Shown: positions 17,066 to 27,013, counted from the stretch's first letter. The stretch is DNA of 64,000 bases from Streptacidiphilus melanogenes (GCF_000787835.1 NZ_BBPP01000015.1:1-64000); one strand, 5' to 3'. Numbers and translations are program-made. Notes: generated from the letters alone by a model not told the origin.

Positions 17066-17446
17066 TCAGCTTTGCTTTCCCGCCGCCTGCTGGCGGTTGA
17101 GGTAGTTGTAGACGGTGAACCGGCTGACGCCGAGCGCCGCGGCGACGTTCTCGACGCCGTGGCGGATGGTGAACGCCCCGCGTTCCTCCAGCAGGGCGAC
17201 CACGCGCTGCTTGTCGGCGCGGTCCAGTGTGGTCAGTTCGGCGCCGCCGAACTGCCGACGGACCTCGTTCAGCAGCCGGTCGAGCGCGCTCTCCAAGCCG
17301 GGCAGGCGCACCGCCACGGCCGGCGCGCCGTCCCATTCGAGCGTGACGTCGTTCGGCAGGGCCTCGTCCAGGCTCACCGCGCTGGCGCCGACGGCGTCGA
17401 GCAGCGGCTTGATGGCTATGGCCAGCGGGTGCTGCTCGTCGCTCAT
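17066..17446 (-). CDS. Small HTH protein, probable regulator
   Basis: A 126-residue protein. The C-terminal half (GVENVAAALGVSRFTVYNYLN, about 99-119) is an HTH of the type that ends YheO-like regulators (HTH_22). The N-terminal half has no recognised ligand domain, so it is a shortened form. The ATG at 17446 overlaps the TGA of the preceding gene (ATGA), so the two are translationally coupled. Position directly upstream of the urate operon suggests local regulation; the effector is unknown. Confidence 0.65.
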   Translation of the reverse strand: MSDEQHPLAIAIKPLLDAVGASAVSLDEALPNDVTLEWDGAPAVAVRLPGLESALDRLLNEVRRQFGGAELTTLDRADKQRVVALLEERGAFTIRHGVENVAAALGVSRFTVYNYLNRQQAAGKQS

Positions 17447-17709
17447 CCCGCTCCCTCCCCTTCGTCCTCGGCGCCCTCCAGGACGCTGACCTGGAGTGAG
17501 ATCCGAGTGGCGCCGTGCGCCAGGGTCTCGCGGACCAGTCGGTCGATGGCCGAGAGCGTCGGCTCGGCCTCGCCCTCGGCTGTGGTGCCGAACGGCCCCA
17601 CGTCGACACTGAGCCCGGCCTCGTCGACCACGCGGCGCGCGGTGCGCGCATGCTCCGGGAAGCCGTCCAGTTCGAACGGCTCGGTTGTGAACTCCACCTT
17701 CAATCGCAC
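17443..17709 (-). CDS. Thiamine-binding-like small protein (MTH1187/YkoF superfamily)
   Basis: An 88-residue protein with the ferredoxin-like pattern of the MTH1187/YkoF thiamine-binding family (VRLKVEFTTEPFELDG, SVDVGPFGTTAEGE and GATRISLQVSVL). The family binds thiamine or related molecules, but members of this size are mostly uncharacterised. GTG start at 17709. It shares a 120-bp divergent promoter region with hyi, which contains operator site 3, and is coupled to the HTH gene. The divergent operon encodes glyoxylate carboligase, a thiamine-diphosphate enzyme, which makes the pairing suggestive but unproven. Confidence 0.6.
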   Translation of the reverse strand: MRLKVEFTTEPFELDGFPEHARTARRVVDEAGLSVDVGPFGTTAEGEAEPTLSAIDRLVRETLAHGATRISLQVSVLEGAEDEGEGAG

Positions 17710-17750
17710 GTCCGAAGCGTATCCGGGGAACGGCCAGGATCCGAGAGGTG

Positions 17751-17767
17751 CTTGACAAACTGTTGAA
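17751..17767. promoter_or_regulatory. Operator site 3 (divergent hyi / thiamine-binding-like promoter)
   Basis: CTTGACAAACTGTTGAA, 14 of 17 positions identical to site 1. It sits between two divergent transcription units and overlaps the hyi -35 box. Confidence 0.75.
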
Positions 17768-17782
17768 GCGACGTGCCATAGT
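17752..17782 (+). promoter_or_regulatory. Putative hyi-glxR-gcl promoter
   Basis: TTGACA (17752-17757), a 19-bp spacer and CATAGT (17777-17782) with a TGC extension. The -35 is the left arm of operator site 3. A second partial palindrome, TTCCGCAATGTGGAA (17803-17817), lies just before the start codon. Confidence 0.6.
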
Positions 17783-17829
17783 TTCATCACGCAGAAAACA
17801 TCTTCCGCAATGTGGAACAAGGTGATGGC

Positions 17830-18681
17830 ATGACCGCCGCGCAGAGCTGGCTGAACCAGCGCTGGACCGTGAACCTCTCGATCCTCTTCACCGAGCTTCC
17901 GCTGGTGGAGCGCCCGGCGGCCGCGAAGGCCGCGGGCTTCGACGCCGCGGAGCTGTGGTGGACCCTCGACGGCCCCACCCCGGCGCAGGCCGATCTCGAC
18001 GCGCTGCGTGCGGCGTTCGTCGACTCCGGCGTGCAGCTGACGGGCCTCAACTTCGACGCCGGCAACATGGCCGGCGGCGACAAGGGCCTGCTGTCGCGTC
18101 CCGCCGACTCGCAGCGGTTCCGCGACAACATCGCGGTGGCGGTCGGCCTGGCCGAGTCGCTCGGCTGCAAGGCGCTGAACGCCCTGTACGGCAACCGTGT
18201 CGAGGACGTGCCGGTCGCCGAGCAGGACGCGCTCGCGCTGGAGAACCTCGCGCTCGCCGCGCAGGCCGCGCAGGGCATCGGCGCGGTGCTGCTGGTCGAG
18301 GCGCTGAACGCGCCGGAGGCGCCGCAGTACGGGCTGCTCAGTTCGAAGGACGCGGTGGCGGTGGTGGACGCGGTCAACGCGACCACCGGCCTTGGGAACA
18401 CGAAGTTCCTCTGCGACCTCTACCACCTGGCGCGGAACGGCGAGGATCTTGCCGCGGTCATTGCGGAGTACGCGGACCGGATCGGGCACGTACAGGTTGC
18501 CGACGCGCCGGCGCGCAACTTCCCTGGTTCGGGCGAGCTGGACTTCCCGGCGCTTCTCGGCCAGTTGGAGGCCGTCGGCTACGAAGGCTACATCGGCCTC
18601 GAGTACAAGCCCGTCGCCGGGGTCGCCTCGGCCGACTCCTTCGAGTGGCTGCCTGCCGCGCTGCGGGCCAGCAAGCGCTGA
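17830..18681 (+). CDS. hyi: Hydroxypyruvate isomerase
   Basis: A 283-residue TIM-barrel isomerase of the AP-endonuclease-2 superfamily, interconverting hydroxypyruvate and tartronate semialdehyde. Family segments: RWTVNLSILFTELPL, NFDAGNMAGGDKGLLS, LLVEALNAPEAPQYGL and GHVQVADAPARNFPGSGEL. The ATG at 17830 has AAGGTGA just upstream; an in-frame GTG at 17812 lies in the second palindrome and is less likely. First gene of the hyi-glxR-gcl operon. Confidence 0.92.
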   Translation: MTAAQSWLNQRWTVNLSILFTELPLVERPAAAKAAGFDAAELWWTLDGPTPAQADLDALRAAFVDSGVQLTGLNFDAGNMAGGDKGLLSRPADSQRFRDNIAVAVGLAESLGCKALNALYGNRVEDVPVAEQDALALENLALAAQAAQGIGAVLLVEALNAPEAPQYGLLSSKDAVAVVDAVNATTGLGNTKFLCDLYHLARNGEDLAAVIAEYADRIGHVQVADAPARNFPGSGELDFPALLGQLEAVGYEGYIGLEYKPVAGVASADSFEWLPAALRASKR

Positions 18682-18725
18682 GCGCTCTCCGACTCCCACG
18701 AAACTTCCCACGGAGGAGAACTCCA

Positions 18726-19619
18726 ATGAGCACGACCCCCCGCCGTATCGCCTTCATCGGGCTCGGCATCATGGGCAGCCCGATGGCCGCCAACCTGGTC
18801 AAGGCCGGGCACGCCGTCACCGGTTACAACCTGGTCCAGGCCCCGATCGACAAGCTGGTCGCCGAGGGCGGCAAGGGCGCGTCGTCGATCGCCGAGGCGG
18901 TCAAGGACGCCGAGATCGTCATCACGATGGTGCCGGCCGACCCGCAGGTCGAGGCGGTTTACTTCGGTGAGGGCGGCGTGCTCGACAACGCCCCCGCCGG
19001 TGCGCTGCTCGTCGACATGAGCTCGGTGACGCCGCAGATCTCGCAGCGTGTGGCCGCCGCCGCCAAGGAGAAGGGCCTGCGTTCCATCGACGCGCCCGTC
19101 TCCGGTGGTGAGGCCGGTGCCATCGAGGGCGTGCTGTCGATCATGGTCGGTGGCGAGCGGGCCGACTTCGACGAGGCCGAGCCCGTCCTGAAGGCGCTGG
19201 GCACCACGGTGGCCCTGGTCGGCCCGTCCGGCTCCGGCCAGACCGTCAAGGTCGCCAACCAGTTGATCGTCGCCGTCAACATCCAGGCGTGCGCCGAGGC
19301 CGTGGTCTTCCTGGAGAAGTCCGGAGTCGACCTGGAGGTCGCGCTCGACGTGCTCAACGGCGGTCTGGCCGGTTCCACCGTGCTGACCCGCAAGAAGAAC
19401 AACTTCCTGCGGCGCGACTTCGCGCCGGGCTTCCGCCTCGACCTGCACCACAAGGACATGGGCAACCTGCTGTCCGCCGCGCGTGCCGTCGAGGTCCCGC
19501 TGCCCACCGCCGCGCTGGTCGCGGACTTCATCACCGCCATGCGCAACGCCGGTGACGGCGGGCTGGACCACTCCGCCCTGCTGCGCAACCTGGAGCGCCT
19601 GTCCGGAAAGGTCTCCTGA
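18726..19619 (+). CDS. glxR: 2-Hydroxy-3-oxopropionate (tartronate semialdehyde) reductase
   Basis: A 297-residue beta-hydroxyacid dehydrogenase giving glycerate from tartronate semialdehyde with NAD(P)H. The Rossmann motif is GLGIMG (12-17), the substrate-binding segment [11 protein letters not shown] (122-132), and the catalytic Lys175 is in [13 protein letters not shown] start at 18726 after GGAGGAG. It is 44 bp after hyi and 2 bp before gcl. Confidence 0.94.
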   Translation: MSTTPRRIAFIGLGIMGSPMAANLVKAGHAVTGYNLVQAPIDKLVAEGGKGASSIAEAVKDAEIVITMVPADPQVEAVYFGEGGVLDNAPAGALLVDMSSVTPQISQRVAAAAKEKGLRSIDAPVSGGEAGAIEGVLSIMVGGERADFDEAEPVLKALGTTVALVGPSGSGQTVKVANQLIVAVNIQACAEAVVFLEKSGVDLEVALDVLNGGLAGSTVLTRKKNNFLRRDFAPGFRLDLHHKDMGNLLSAARAVEVPLPTAALVADFITAMRNAGDGGLDHSALLRNLERLSGKVS

Positions 19620-19621
19620 CC

Positions 19622-21400
19622 ATGGCCCGCATGACCGCGGCTGAAGCAGCCGTCGAGATCCTCAAGCGCGAGGGCGTCACCAACCTGTTCGGCCTGCCCG
19701 GCGCCGCGATCAACCCCTTCTACTCCGCGATCCGCAAGCGCGGCGGCCTGCACCACACGCTGGCCCGCCACGTCGAGGGCGCGTCCCACATGGCCGAGGG
19801 CTACACCCGCGCCAAGGCCGGCAACATCGGTGTCTGCATCGGCACCTCCGGCCCGGCCGGGACGGACATGATCACCGGGCTCTACTCGGCCCAGGCCGAC
19901 TCGATCCCGATCCTGTGCATCACCGGCCAGGCGCCGGTGGCCAAGCTGCACAAGGAGGACTTCCAGGCGGTCGACATCGCGTCCATCGCGAAGCCGCTGA
20001 CGAAGATGGCCGTCACCGTGCTGGAGCCGGCCCAGGTGCCCGGCGCCTTCCAGCAGGCCTTCCACCTGATGCGCTCCGGCCGTCCCGGCCCGGTCCTGAT
20101 CGACCTGCCGATCGACGTCCAGATGGCCGAGATCGAGTTCGACATCGACACCTACGAGCCGCTGCCGGTCTACAAGCCGTCCGCGACCCGTGCCCAGGTG
20201 GAGAAGGCCCTGGACCTGCTCCAGGCCTCCGAGCGTCCGCTCATCGTCTCCGGCGGCGGTGTCATCAACGCGGACGCTGCCGACCTGCTGGTCGAGTTCG
20301 CCGAGCTGACCGGCGTCCCGGTCGTTCCGACCCTGATGGGCTGGGGCACCATCCCGGACGACCACCCGCTCACCGCGGGCATGGTCGGCCTGCAGACCTC
20401 GCACCGCTACGGCAACGCGACGCTGCTGGAGTCGGACTTCGTCCTCGGCATCGGCAACCGGTGGGCCAACCGCCACACCGGCAACAACACCGACGTCTAC
20501 ACGGCCGGCCGTAAGTTCGTCCACGTCGACATCGAGCCGACCCAGATCGGGCGCACCTTCGCCCCCGACTACGGCATCGTCTCCGACGCCAGGGCCGCCC
20601 TGCAGCTCTTCGTCGAGGTGGCGCGTGAGCGCAGGGCCGCGCAGACGCTCAAGGATTACAGCGCCTGGGCCGCCTCCTGCCAGGAGCGCAAGGCCACGCT
20701 GCTGCGCAAGACGCACTTCGACAACGTGCCGGTCAAGCCGCAGCGTGTGTACGAGGAGATGAACAAGGCGTTCGGGCGCGACGTCCGCTACGTCACCACC
20801 ATCGGCCTCTCGCAGATCCAGGCCGCGCAGCTGCTGCACGTCTACAAGGACCGGCACTGGATCAACGCCGGCCAGGCGGGCCCGCTGGGCTGGACCGTGC
20901 CGGCCGCGCTCGGTGTCGCCACCGCGGTGCCGGACGAGACCGTCGTCGCGCTCTCGGGTGACTACGACTTCCAGTTCATGATCGAGGAGCTGGCGGTCGG
21001 GGCGCAGTTCAACATCGGCTACGTCCACGTGGTCGTGAACAACGCCTACCTCGGGCTGATCCGCCAGGCGCAGCGCGCCTTCGACATGGACTTCTGCGTC
21101 CAGCTCTCGTTCGACAACATCAACGCCCCCGAGGTGGGCGGCTACGGCGTGGACCACGTCAAGGTCGCCGAGGGCCTGGGCTGCAAGGCGATCCGGGTGT
21201 TCGAGCCCGGCGAGATCGCGGGCGCCCTGGAGCAGGCCAAGAAGCTGGCCGCCGAGTTCAAGGTGCCGGTCATCGTCGAGGTCATCCTGGAGCGCGTCAC
21301 CAACGTCTCCATGGCCGCGGCCGACATCGACAAGGTCAACGAGTTCGAGGAGCTCGCGACCGAGCCCGGCGACGCCCCCACCGCCCTGCTGGGCGCGTAG
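19622..21400 (+). CDS. gcl: Glyoxylate carboligase
   Basis: A 592-residue thiamine-diphosphate enzyme joining two glyoxylates to tartronate semialdehyde and CO2. The GCL hallmark is present: the catalytic glutamate of other ThDP enzymes is replaced by Val51 ([17 protein letters not shown]), the same position as in E. coli Gcl. The ThDP-Mg motif is [19 protein letters not shown]. Its start is 2 bp after the glxR stop, with GGAAAGG inside glxR as ribosome site. A short 6-bp stem at 21406-21422 follows. Confidence 0.96.
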   Translation: MARMTAAEAAVEILKREGVTNLFGLPGAAINPFYSAIRKRGGLHHTLARHVEGASHMAEGYTRAKAGNIGVCIGTSGPAGTDMITGLYSAQADSIPILCITGQAPVAKLHKEDFQAVDIASIAKPLTKMAVTVLEPAQVPGAFQQAFHLMRSGRPGPVLIDLPIDVQMAEIEFDIDTYEPLPVYKPSATRAQVEKALDLLQASERPLIVSGGGVINADAADLLVEFAELTGVPVVPTLMGWGTIPDDHPLTAGMVGLQTSHRYGNATLLESDFVLGIGNRWANRHTGNNTDVYTAGRKFVHVDIEPTQIGRTFAPDYGIVSDARAALQLFVEVARERRAAQTLKDYSAWAASCQERKATLLRKTHFDNVPVKPQRVYEEMNKAFGRDVRYVTTIGLSQIQAAQLLHVYKDRHWINAGQAGPLGWTVPAALGVATAVPDETVVALSGDYDFQFMIEELAVGAQFNIGYVHVVVNNAYLGLIRQAQRAFDMDFCVQLSFDNINAPEVGGYGVDHVKVAEGLGCKAIRVFEPGEIAGALEQAKKLAAEFKVPVIVEVILERVTNVSMAAADIDKVNEFEELATEPGDAPTALLGA

Positions 21401-21485
21401 GGCAGACCCGCCCGAAGCGGGTGCATAGTCTCCTCCCGGCGGCGTGATCCTATCCGGTCGTGCCCGCGTCGCCGGGAGGCATTCC

Positions 21486-22655
21486 ATGGAGAACGAAGGC
21501 GAGGCTCGATTGTTCATGTCCCAGCACCGAGGTCATGTGGTGATCGCGCCCGACAAGTTCAAGGGCAGTCTCACCGCCGCGGAGGCCGCGGACCGTATCG
21601 CGGCCGGGGTGCGGCGTGCCGTGCCGGGCGTCGAGGTCCGGGCCCTGCCCGTCGCCGACGGCGGCGAGGGGACGGTGGCCGCGGCCGTGGCCGCGGGCTT
21701 CCGTGCGGTGCCCGTCAAGGTCGCCGGTCCGACCGGCGAGCCGGTCGCGGCGGTGCTGGCCGTGCAGGGGGAGACGGCGGTCGTCGAGGCGGCCCAGGCC
21801 AGCGGCCTGCAGCTGCTGCCGGGCGGCGTCAAGGCGCCGCTGACCGCCTCCAGCCACGGCACCGGTGAGCTGATCCGCAAGGCGCTCGAACTGGGCTGCC
21901 GCAAGCTGGTGCTCGGCCTCGGGGGAGTGGCCTGCACGGACGGTGGCGCGGGGATGGTCCAGGCACTGGGCCTGCGGCTGCTGGACGCGGACGGCGCGGA
22001 GCTGCCGTCCGGGGGCGCGGCGCTGGCACGGCTGGCGTCGATCGACCCGGGTCCCCTCGCGGACACCCTCAGCGGTGTGGAGGTCGTCGTCGCGAGCGAC
22101 GTCGACAACCCGCTGCTGGGCGAGCGCGGCGCGCCCGCGGTCTACGGGCCGCAGAAGGGCGCGACGCCCGAGGACGTGGCCGAGCTGGACGCGGCCCTGG
22201 CCCACTGGGCCGACCATGTCGCCGCCCTGACGGGCAGCGACCTGCGCGAGACGCCGGGCGCGGGTGCGGCCGGCGGTCTGGGCTTCGGGGCGATGGCGCT
22301 GCTGGGCGCCACGCTGCGGCCGGGGATCGCGTTGCTGCTGGAACTTCTGGGTTTCGACCAGGCGGTGCGGGGAGCCCGTCTGGTCGTGACCGGCGAAGGC
22401 TGCCTTGACGTGCAGACCCTGCACGGCAAGGCGCCCGCCGGAGTCGCCGACGCGGCGGCCGGGCATGGCGTCCCGGTCGCGGCGGTGTCGGGCCTGCTGG
22501 AGCTGAGCGAGGCGCAGTGGCGCGCCGCGGGGTTCGTCGCCGCGCTCTCGCTCGTCGAGCTGGCCGGCCCGGACGGCGACAGCATCACCCGCGCCGGGGA
22601 ACTGGCCGAGTTGGCTGGGGAGCGGCTCGCGCGCATGTTCCTCGGCGCGGAGTGA
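21486..22655 (+). CDS. Glycerate kinase
   Basis: A 389-residue member of the GarK/GlxK family (IAPDKFKGSLTAAEAA, LPVADGGEGTV, GLGGVACTDGGAGM). It phosphorylates glycerate, finishing the conversion of glyoxylate to central metabolism. The ATG at 21486 has GGGAGG six bases upstream; a second ATG 30 bases later is possible. It follows gcl by 85 bp with only a weak hairpin between, so read-through is likely. Confidence 0.9.
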   Translation: MENEGEARLFMSQHRGHVVIAPDKFKGSLTAAEAADRIAAGVRRAVPGVEVRALPVADGGEGTVAAAVAAGFRAVPVKVAGPTGEPVAAVLAVQGETAVVEAAQASGLQLLPGGVKAPLTASSHGTGELIRKALELGCRKLVLGLGGVACTDGGAGMVQALGLRLLDADGAELPSGGAALARLASIDPGPLADTLSGVEVVVASDVDNPLLGERGAPAVYGPQKGATPEDVAELDAALAHWADHVAALTGSDLRETPGAGAAGGLGFGAMALLGATLRPGIALLLELLGFDQAVRGARLVVTGEGCLDVQTLHGKAPAGVADAAAGHGVPVAAVSGLLELSEAQWRAAGFVAALSLVELAGPDGDSITRAGELAELAGERLARMFLGAE

Positions 22656-22698
22656 AGCTTTCTTCGTACGTTCAACCGATTTCGCCGCTGGGCATCGC

Positions 22699-22715
22699 TT
22701 CAACAAGTAGTTGAA
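22699..22715. promoter_or_regulatory. Operator site 4a upstream of allantoinase
   Basis: TTCAACAAGTAGTTGAA. TTCAAC and GTTGAA are perfect arms, one base from the consensus. Centre-to-centre distance to site 4b is 24 bp. Confidence 0.75.
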
Positions 22716-22722
22716 AGAAACC

Positions 22723-22739
22723 GTTGACGTTTTGTTGAA
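22723..22739. promoter_or_regulatory. Operator site 4b upstream of allantoinase
   Basis: GTTGACGTTTTGTTGAA. The left arm contains the -35 hexamer of the allantoinase promoter. Confidence 0.7.
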
Positions 22740-22753
22740 GCGAAGCCTAATCT
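22724..22753 (+). promoter_or_regulatory. Putative allantoinase promoter
   Basis: TTGACG (22724-22729), an 18-bp spacer and TAATCT (22748-22753), 28 bp before the start codon. It overlaps operator 4b. Confidence 0.6.
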
Positions 22754-22780
22754 CACGGCAGCCCGATCAGGAGGCCCGAG

Positions 22781-24115
22781 TTGACCAAGGTGTTCCGTTC
22801 CCGACGCGCCGTCCTCCCGGACGGTGAGCGAGCCGCCGACGTGGTCGTGAGCGAGGGGCGGATCGTCGAGGTCCTGGCCTACGGCGAGGGCGAGGGCGAG
22901 CTCGTCGACCTCGGCGAGCTCACGCTCCTGCCCGGCCTGGTCGACTCCCACGTCCACGTGAACGAGCCGGGCCGCACCGAGTGGGAGGGCTTCGCCACCG
23001 CCACCCGCGCCGCTGCGGCAGGCGGTGTGACCACCATCGTCGACATGCCGCTCAACTCCATCCCGCCGACCACGACGGTCGTGGGCCTGGAGGCCAAGCG
23101 CAAGGTCGCCGAGGGCCGGCTCTTCGTCGACACCGGCCTGTGGGGCGGCGCGATCCCGGGCAACACCGGCGACCTCGCCGAGCTCCACGAAGCGGGCGTC
23201 TTCGGCTTCAAGAGCTTCCTCGCCCCCTCCGGCGTCGACGAGTTCCCGCACCTGAACCGCGAGCAGCTCGAGGAAGCCCTCACCGAGCAGGCCCGGATGG
23301 GGGCCCTTTCGATCATCCACGCCGAGGACCCCCGGATCCTGGACGAGGCCCCGCACACGCCCGGCCCCGCCTACGCCGACTTCCTCGCCTCCCGGCCCGA
23401 CGACGCCGAGGCCGTCGCCGTCGCCGGACTGCTGGAGATCGCGCGCCGCACGGGCGCGCGCGTCCACATCCTGCACGTCTCCTCCGCCGCCGTGCTGCCC
23501 CTGCTGCGCGAGGCCCGCGCCGCCGGCGTGCGGGTGACGGCCGAGACCTGCCCCCACTACCTGACGCTGGCCGCCGAGCAGGTCCCCTCCGGTGACACCG
23601 CGTTCAAGTGCTGCCCCCCGATCCGCAGCGAGGCCAACCGCGACCTGCTCTGGGAGGCGCTCGCCGCAGGCGAGTTCATCGCGGTCGTCTCCGACCACTC
23701 GCCCTCCACGCCGGAGCTCAAGCACCTGCCGAGCCTCGGCGGGGACGGCGACTTCGCCGCCGCCTGGGGCGGGATCGCCTCGCTGCAGCTCGGCCTGCCG
23801 GCCATCTGGACCGAGGCCCGCCACCGCGGCCACAGCCTTTCCGACGTCGTCCGCTGGATGTCCGCCGGGCCCGCCGCGCTCGTGGGCCTCGCGACCAAGG
23901 GCGCCATCGCCGCAGGCATGGACGCCGACCTGGTGGCCTTCGACCCGGACGCCGCGTTCACCGTGGACCCGTCCGGGCTGCACCACCGCCACCCCGTGAC
24001 CCCTTACGCAGGCCGCTCGCTTTCCGGCGTCGTCCGCACCACCTGGCTCCGCGGTGAGCCGGTGGACGTGGACGGCACCCCGAACGGCCGACTGCTGACC
24101 CGAGGAGAGAAGTGA
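22781..24115 (+). CDS. allB: Allantoinase
   Basis: A 444-residue dinuclear amidohydrolase opening allantoin to allantoate. Metal ligands: His57 and His59 ([10 protein letters not shown]), carbamylated Lys144 ([10 protein letters not shown]), His180 (IIHAEDP), His232 (ILHVSSA) and Asp305 (VVSDHSPST). The TTG start at 22781 has AGGAGG seven bases upstream. The stop overlaps the allantoicase GTG (GTGA). Two operators precede it. Confidence 0.96.
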   Translation: MTKVFRSRRAVLPDGERAADVVVSEGRIVEVLAYGEGEGELVDLGELTLLPGLVDSHVHVNEPGRTEWEGFATATRAAAAGGVTTIVDMPLNSIPPTTTVVGLEAKRKVAEGRLFVDTGLWGGAIPGNTGDLAELHEAGVFGFKSFLAPSGVDEFPHLNREQLEEALTEQARMGALSIIHAEDPRILDEAPHTPGPAYADFLASRPDDAEAVAVAGLLEIARRTGARVHILHVSSAAVLPLLREARAAGVRVTAETCPHYLTLAAEQVPSGDTAFKCCPPIRSEANRDLLWEALAAGEFIAVVSDHSPSTPELKHLPSLGGDGDFAAAWGGIASLQLGLPAIWTEARHRGHSLSDVVRWMSAGPAALVGLATKGAIAAGMDADLVAFDPDAAFTVDPSGLHHRHPVTPYAGRSLSGVVRTTWLRGEPVDVDGTPNGRLLTRGEK

Positions 24116-25350
24116 CCGACAGCCAGAAGCCCGCCGCCTTCACCGAGTTGGTCAACCTCGCCGCCCGGTCGCTGGGTGCGGGCGTGATCGCCGCCAACGA
24201 CGAGCTGTTCGCTGAGAAGGAGAACCTGCTCGTCGCCAAGCCAGCCGAGTTCCGGCCGCACACCTTCGGCCACAAGGGCCAGATCATGGACGGCTGGGAG
24301 ACCCGTCGCCGTCGTGGGGCGGGCGCCGAGGAGCCGCACCCGACCGACGACGACCACGACTGGGCCATCGTGCGCCTGGGCGTGCCCGGTGTCATCCGGG
24401 GCGTCATCGTCGACACCGCGCACTTCACCGGCAACTACCCCGAGACCGGCTCGGTCGAGGCCGCGTCCGTCCCCGGCAACCCCTCGCCGGAGGAGGTCGA
24501 AGCCGCGGAGTGGACCGAGATTGTGCCGCGCACGCCCCTCAAGGGCGACACCGCGCACGAGTTCGCCGTCGACGTGGAGCAGCGCTTCACCCACGTACGT
24601 CTCAACATATGGCCGGACGGCGGAGTCGCCCGTCTGCGCGTGCACGGCGAGGTCGTCGCCGATCCGCGCGACCTGGACGGCCTCACCTTCGACCTGGCCG
24701 CCCAGGAGTTCGGCGGCGTCGCCACCGGGGCTTCCGACCGGTACTTCTCCTCCCCGCACAACCTCAATTCCCTGGGCCGGGCGGCCGTGATGGGTGAGGG
24801 CTGGGAGACGCGGCGCCGCCGCAACAAGGACAACGACTGGGTCGAGCTCGACCTGGTCGGCGAGGGCGAGGTGCTGGCCGTCGAGATCGACACCACCCAC
24901 TTCGTCGCCAACTGCCCCGGCTGGGCGTCCGTCTCGGGCCGCTCCGCCGCGACCGGCGAGTGGATCGCGCTGCTGCCGCGCACCCGGCTCCAGCCCGACA
25001 CCCGCCACCGCGTCCGGGTCGCCCCGAGCGAGCCGGTCACCGCGGCCCGCCTGGACGTCTACCCGGACGGCGGCATCGCCCGGCTGCGGCTCACCGGCCG
25101 CCTGACCGAGGCCGGCCGCGCCGCGCACGCGCTGCGCTGGCTGAACCTGCTGCCGGCCTTCGAGGCCGAACAGGCGCTCACCGACGCGGGCCTGACGGTG
25201 GGTGAGGCGCGCACGCTGACGGCCGCCCGCCCGCTGGCGGACGGCGCGGCCGTCCGTACCGCCGAGGCCGCGCTCGTACCGGCCGACACCCCCGACGGCG
25301 CGGAGAGCTCGCGTCGCCGGGCCGCGATCTGGCGGCTGCTGGGAGTCTGA
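24112..25350 (+). CDS. alc: Allantoicase
   Basis: A 412-residue protein built of two allantoicase jelly-roll repeats ([11 protein letters not shown] near residue 60 and [16 protein letters not shown] near 230, each followed by the IDTxHFxxN block). It hydrolyses allantoate to ureidoglycolate and urea. The use of allantoicase rather than an amidohydrolase implies urea release, which fits the urease start at the left edge. No ureidoglycolate lyase follows it. GTG start overlapping the allB stop. Confidence 0.95.
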   Translation: MTDSQKPAAFTELVNLAARSLGAGVIAANDELFAEKENLLVAKPAEFRPHTFGHKGQIMDGWETRRRRGAGAEEPHPTDDDHDWAIVRLGVPGVIRGVIVDTAHFTGNYPETGSVEAASVPGNPSPEEVEAAEWTEIVPRTPLKGDTAHEFAVDVEQRFTHVRLNIWPDGGVARLRVHGEVVADPRDLDGLTFDLAAQEFGGVATGASDRYFSSPHNLNSLGRAAVMGEGWETRRRRNKDNDWVELDLVGEGEVLAVEIDTTHFVANCPGWASVSGRSAATGEWIALLPRTRLQPDTRHRVRVAPSEPVTAARLDVYPDGGIARLRLTGRLTEAGRAAHALRWLNLLPAFEAEQALTDAGLTVGEARTLTAARPLADGAAVRTAEAALVPADTPDGAESSRRRAAIWRLLGV

Positions 25351-25374
25351 CGCCCGCCGACGGCCCTCCTCCCA

Positions 25375-25498
25375 GCGGTCGCCCTTCAAACACCACCGGC
25401 GTGCGGATGGTGCTGTGCGTTCGGCCCGCCACCTCGATGTGTGGCTGAGCGCGCAGCTGCGGCGGAGCCGCACATCAACTCCGCCTCGCGCCCCTAGG
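25375..25498 (+). repeat. Diverged intergenic repeat region, copy B
   Basis: This 205-bp gap holds no gene. It contains GTGCGGATGGTGC, GCGCGCAGCTGCGG, CGGCGGAGCCGCACAT and a closing GCGCCCCTAGG. The block CGGCGGAGCCGCA-Y-AT is shared with the end of copy A. The long outer stem of copies A and C is not preserved, so this is a degraded or different member. Confidence 0.4.
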
Positions 25499-25555
25499 TA
25501 GTGCAACGTCCCCTTGACCCGTCACCAGCGCTCTGCGCCGTTCCGAGGTACCTCC

Positions 25556-27013
25556 ATGTCGAAAATCCTGACCACCGAGTCCGGCGCGCCCGTCGCCGAC
25601 AACCAGAACTCCGCACAGGCCGGCATCGGCGGTCCGCTGCTGATCCAGGACCAGCAGCTGATCGAGAAGCTTGCCCGGTTCAACCGCGAGCGCATCCCGG
25701 AGCGCATCGTCCACGCCCGCGGCTCCGGCGCGCACGGCTACTTCGAGGTGACCGACGACGTCACCCCCTTCACCCGGGCGGCGTTCCTGAACACCGTCGG
25801 CAAGCGCACCGACCTGTTCCTGCGCTTCTCGACCGTGGCCGGCAACCTCGGTGCGGCCGACGCGGTGCGCGACCCGCGCGGCTTCGCGGTGAAGTTCTAC
25901 ACCGAGGAGGGCAACTACGACCTCGTCGGCAACAACACCCCGGTGTTCTTCATCAAGGACCCGATCAAGTTCCCGGACTTCATCCACTCGCAGAAGCGCG
26001 ACCCGTTCACCGGCACGGGCGAGGCCGACAACGTGTGGGACTACTGGTCCTACTCGCCCGAGTCGCTGCACCAGATCACCTGGCTCTTCGGCGACCGCGG
26101 CATCCCGGCCTCCTACCGCCACATGAACGGCTACGGCTCCCACACGTACCAGTGGGTGGCCGAGGACGGCTCCGCCTACTGGGTGAAGTACCACTTCAAG
26201 ACCAACCAGGGCATCCGCTGCCTGGACGCCGGTCAGGCCGCCGAGCTGGCGGGCCAGGACCCGGACAGCCACCAGCGCGACCTGCACCAGGCCATCGAGC
26301 GTGGCATCTTCCCGAGCTGGACCGTCTACGTGCAGCTGATGCCGGTCGCCGAGGCCGCCGACTACAGGTTCAACCCGTTCGACCTGACCAAGGTCTGGCC
26401 GCACGCCGACCACCCGCTGCAGCGCGTCGGCCGCCTGGTGCTCAACCGCAACCCGGAGAACGTCTTCGCCGAGGTCGAGCAGGCCGCCTTCTCGCCGAAC
26501 AACTTCGTGCCCGGCATCGGCCCGTCCCCGGACAAGATGCTCCAGGGCCGTCTGTTCGCCTACGCCGACGCGCACCGCTACCGCCTGGGCGTCAACCACA
26601 CCCAGCTGGCGATCAACGCGCCGAAGGCGACCGAGGCGGACAACTACGGCCGCGACGGCTACGGCGCGGTCAACGCCGGCGGCCGGGCCAAGAACTACGA
26701 GCCGAACTCCTACGACGGCCCGCGTCAGACGGACGCCGCGCTGTCCGCCCCGACGGCCGTCTCCGGCTGGACCGGCACGCACAGCGCCGCCCAGCACGCC
26801 AAGGACGACGACTTCTTCCAGGCCGGTGAGCTCTACCGGCTGATGTCGGACGCCGAGAAGGAGCGCCTGGTCGCCAACCTGGCCGGCTCCCTCGGCTCGG
26901 TCACCCGTGACGACGTGGTCGAGCGCGTCCTGCCGTTCTTCCACGCCGCGGACGCCGACTACGGCAAGCGCCTCGAGGCCGCCGTCAAGGCGCTGCGGGC
27001 CGAGGCGGAGTGA
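25556..27013 (+). CDS. katA: Catalase (heme, small-subunit type)
   Basis: A 485-residue monofunctional catalase. Distal His53 ([12 protein letters not shown]), Asn126 ([11 protein letters not shown]) and the heme-ligand tyrosine segment [15 protein letters not shown] are present. Cytoplasmic H2O2 removal. ATG start at 25556 behind GAGG. A possible -35 (TTGACC) lies about 40 bp upstream. Its position directly after the allantoicase gene fits disposal of peroxide from uricase and xanthine oxidation, though no regulon operator is seen upstream. Confidence 0.95.
   Translation: MSKILTTESGAPVADNQNSAQAGIGGPLLIQDQQLIEKLARFNRERIPERIVHARGSGAHGYFEVTDDVTPFTRAAFLNTVGKRTDLFLRFSTVAGNLGAADAVRDPRGFAVKFYTEEGNYDLVGNNTPVFFIKDPIKFPDFIHSQKRDPFTGTGEADNVWDYWSYSPESLHQITWLFGDRGIPASYRHMNGYGSHTYQWVAEDGSAYWVKYHFKTNQGIRCLDAGQAAELAGQDPDSHQRDLHQAIERGIFPSWTVYVQLMPVAEAADYRFNPFDLTKVWPHADHPLQRVGRLVLNRNPENVFAEVEQAAFSPNNFVPGIGPSPDKMLQGRLFAYADAHRYRLGVNHTQLAINAPKATEADNYGRDGYGAVNAGGRAKNYEPNSYDGPRQTDAALSAPTAVSGWTGTHSAAQHAKDDDFFQAGELYRLMSDAEKERLVANLAGSLGSVTRDDVVERVLPFFHAADADYGKRLEAAVKALRAEAE

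Noticed and set aside
21406-21422. Terminator between gcl and glycerate kinase
   Set aside because: Only a 6-bp stem (ACCCGC / GCGGGT); too weak to claim, and read-through is likely.
18959-21517. Long leftward open frame opposite glxR and gcl
   Set aside because: Antisense to two enzymes with intact motifs; no family similarity or ribosome site.
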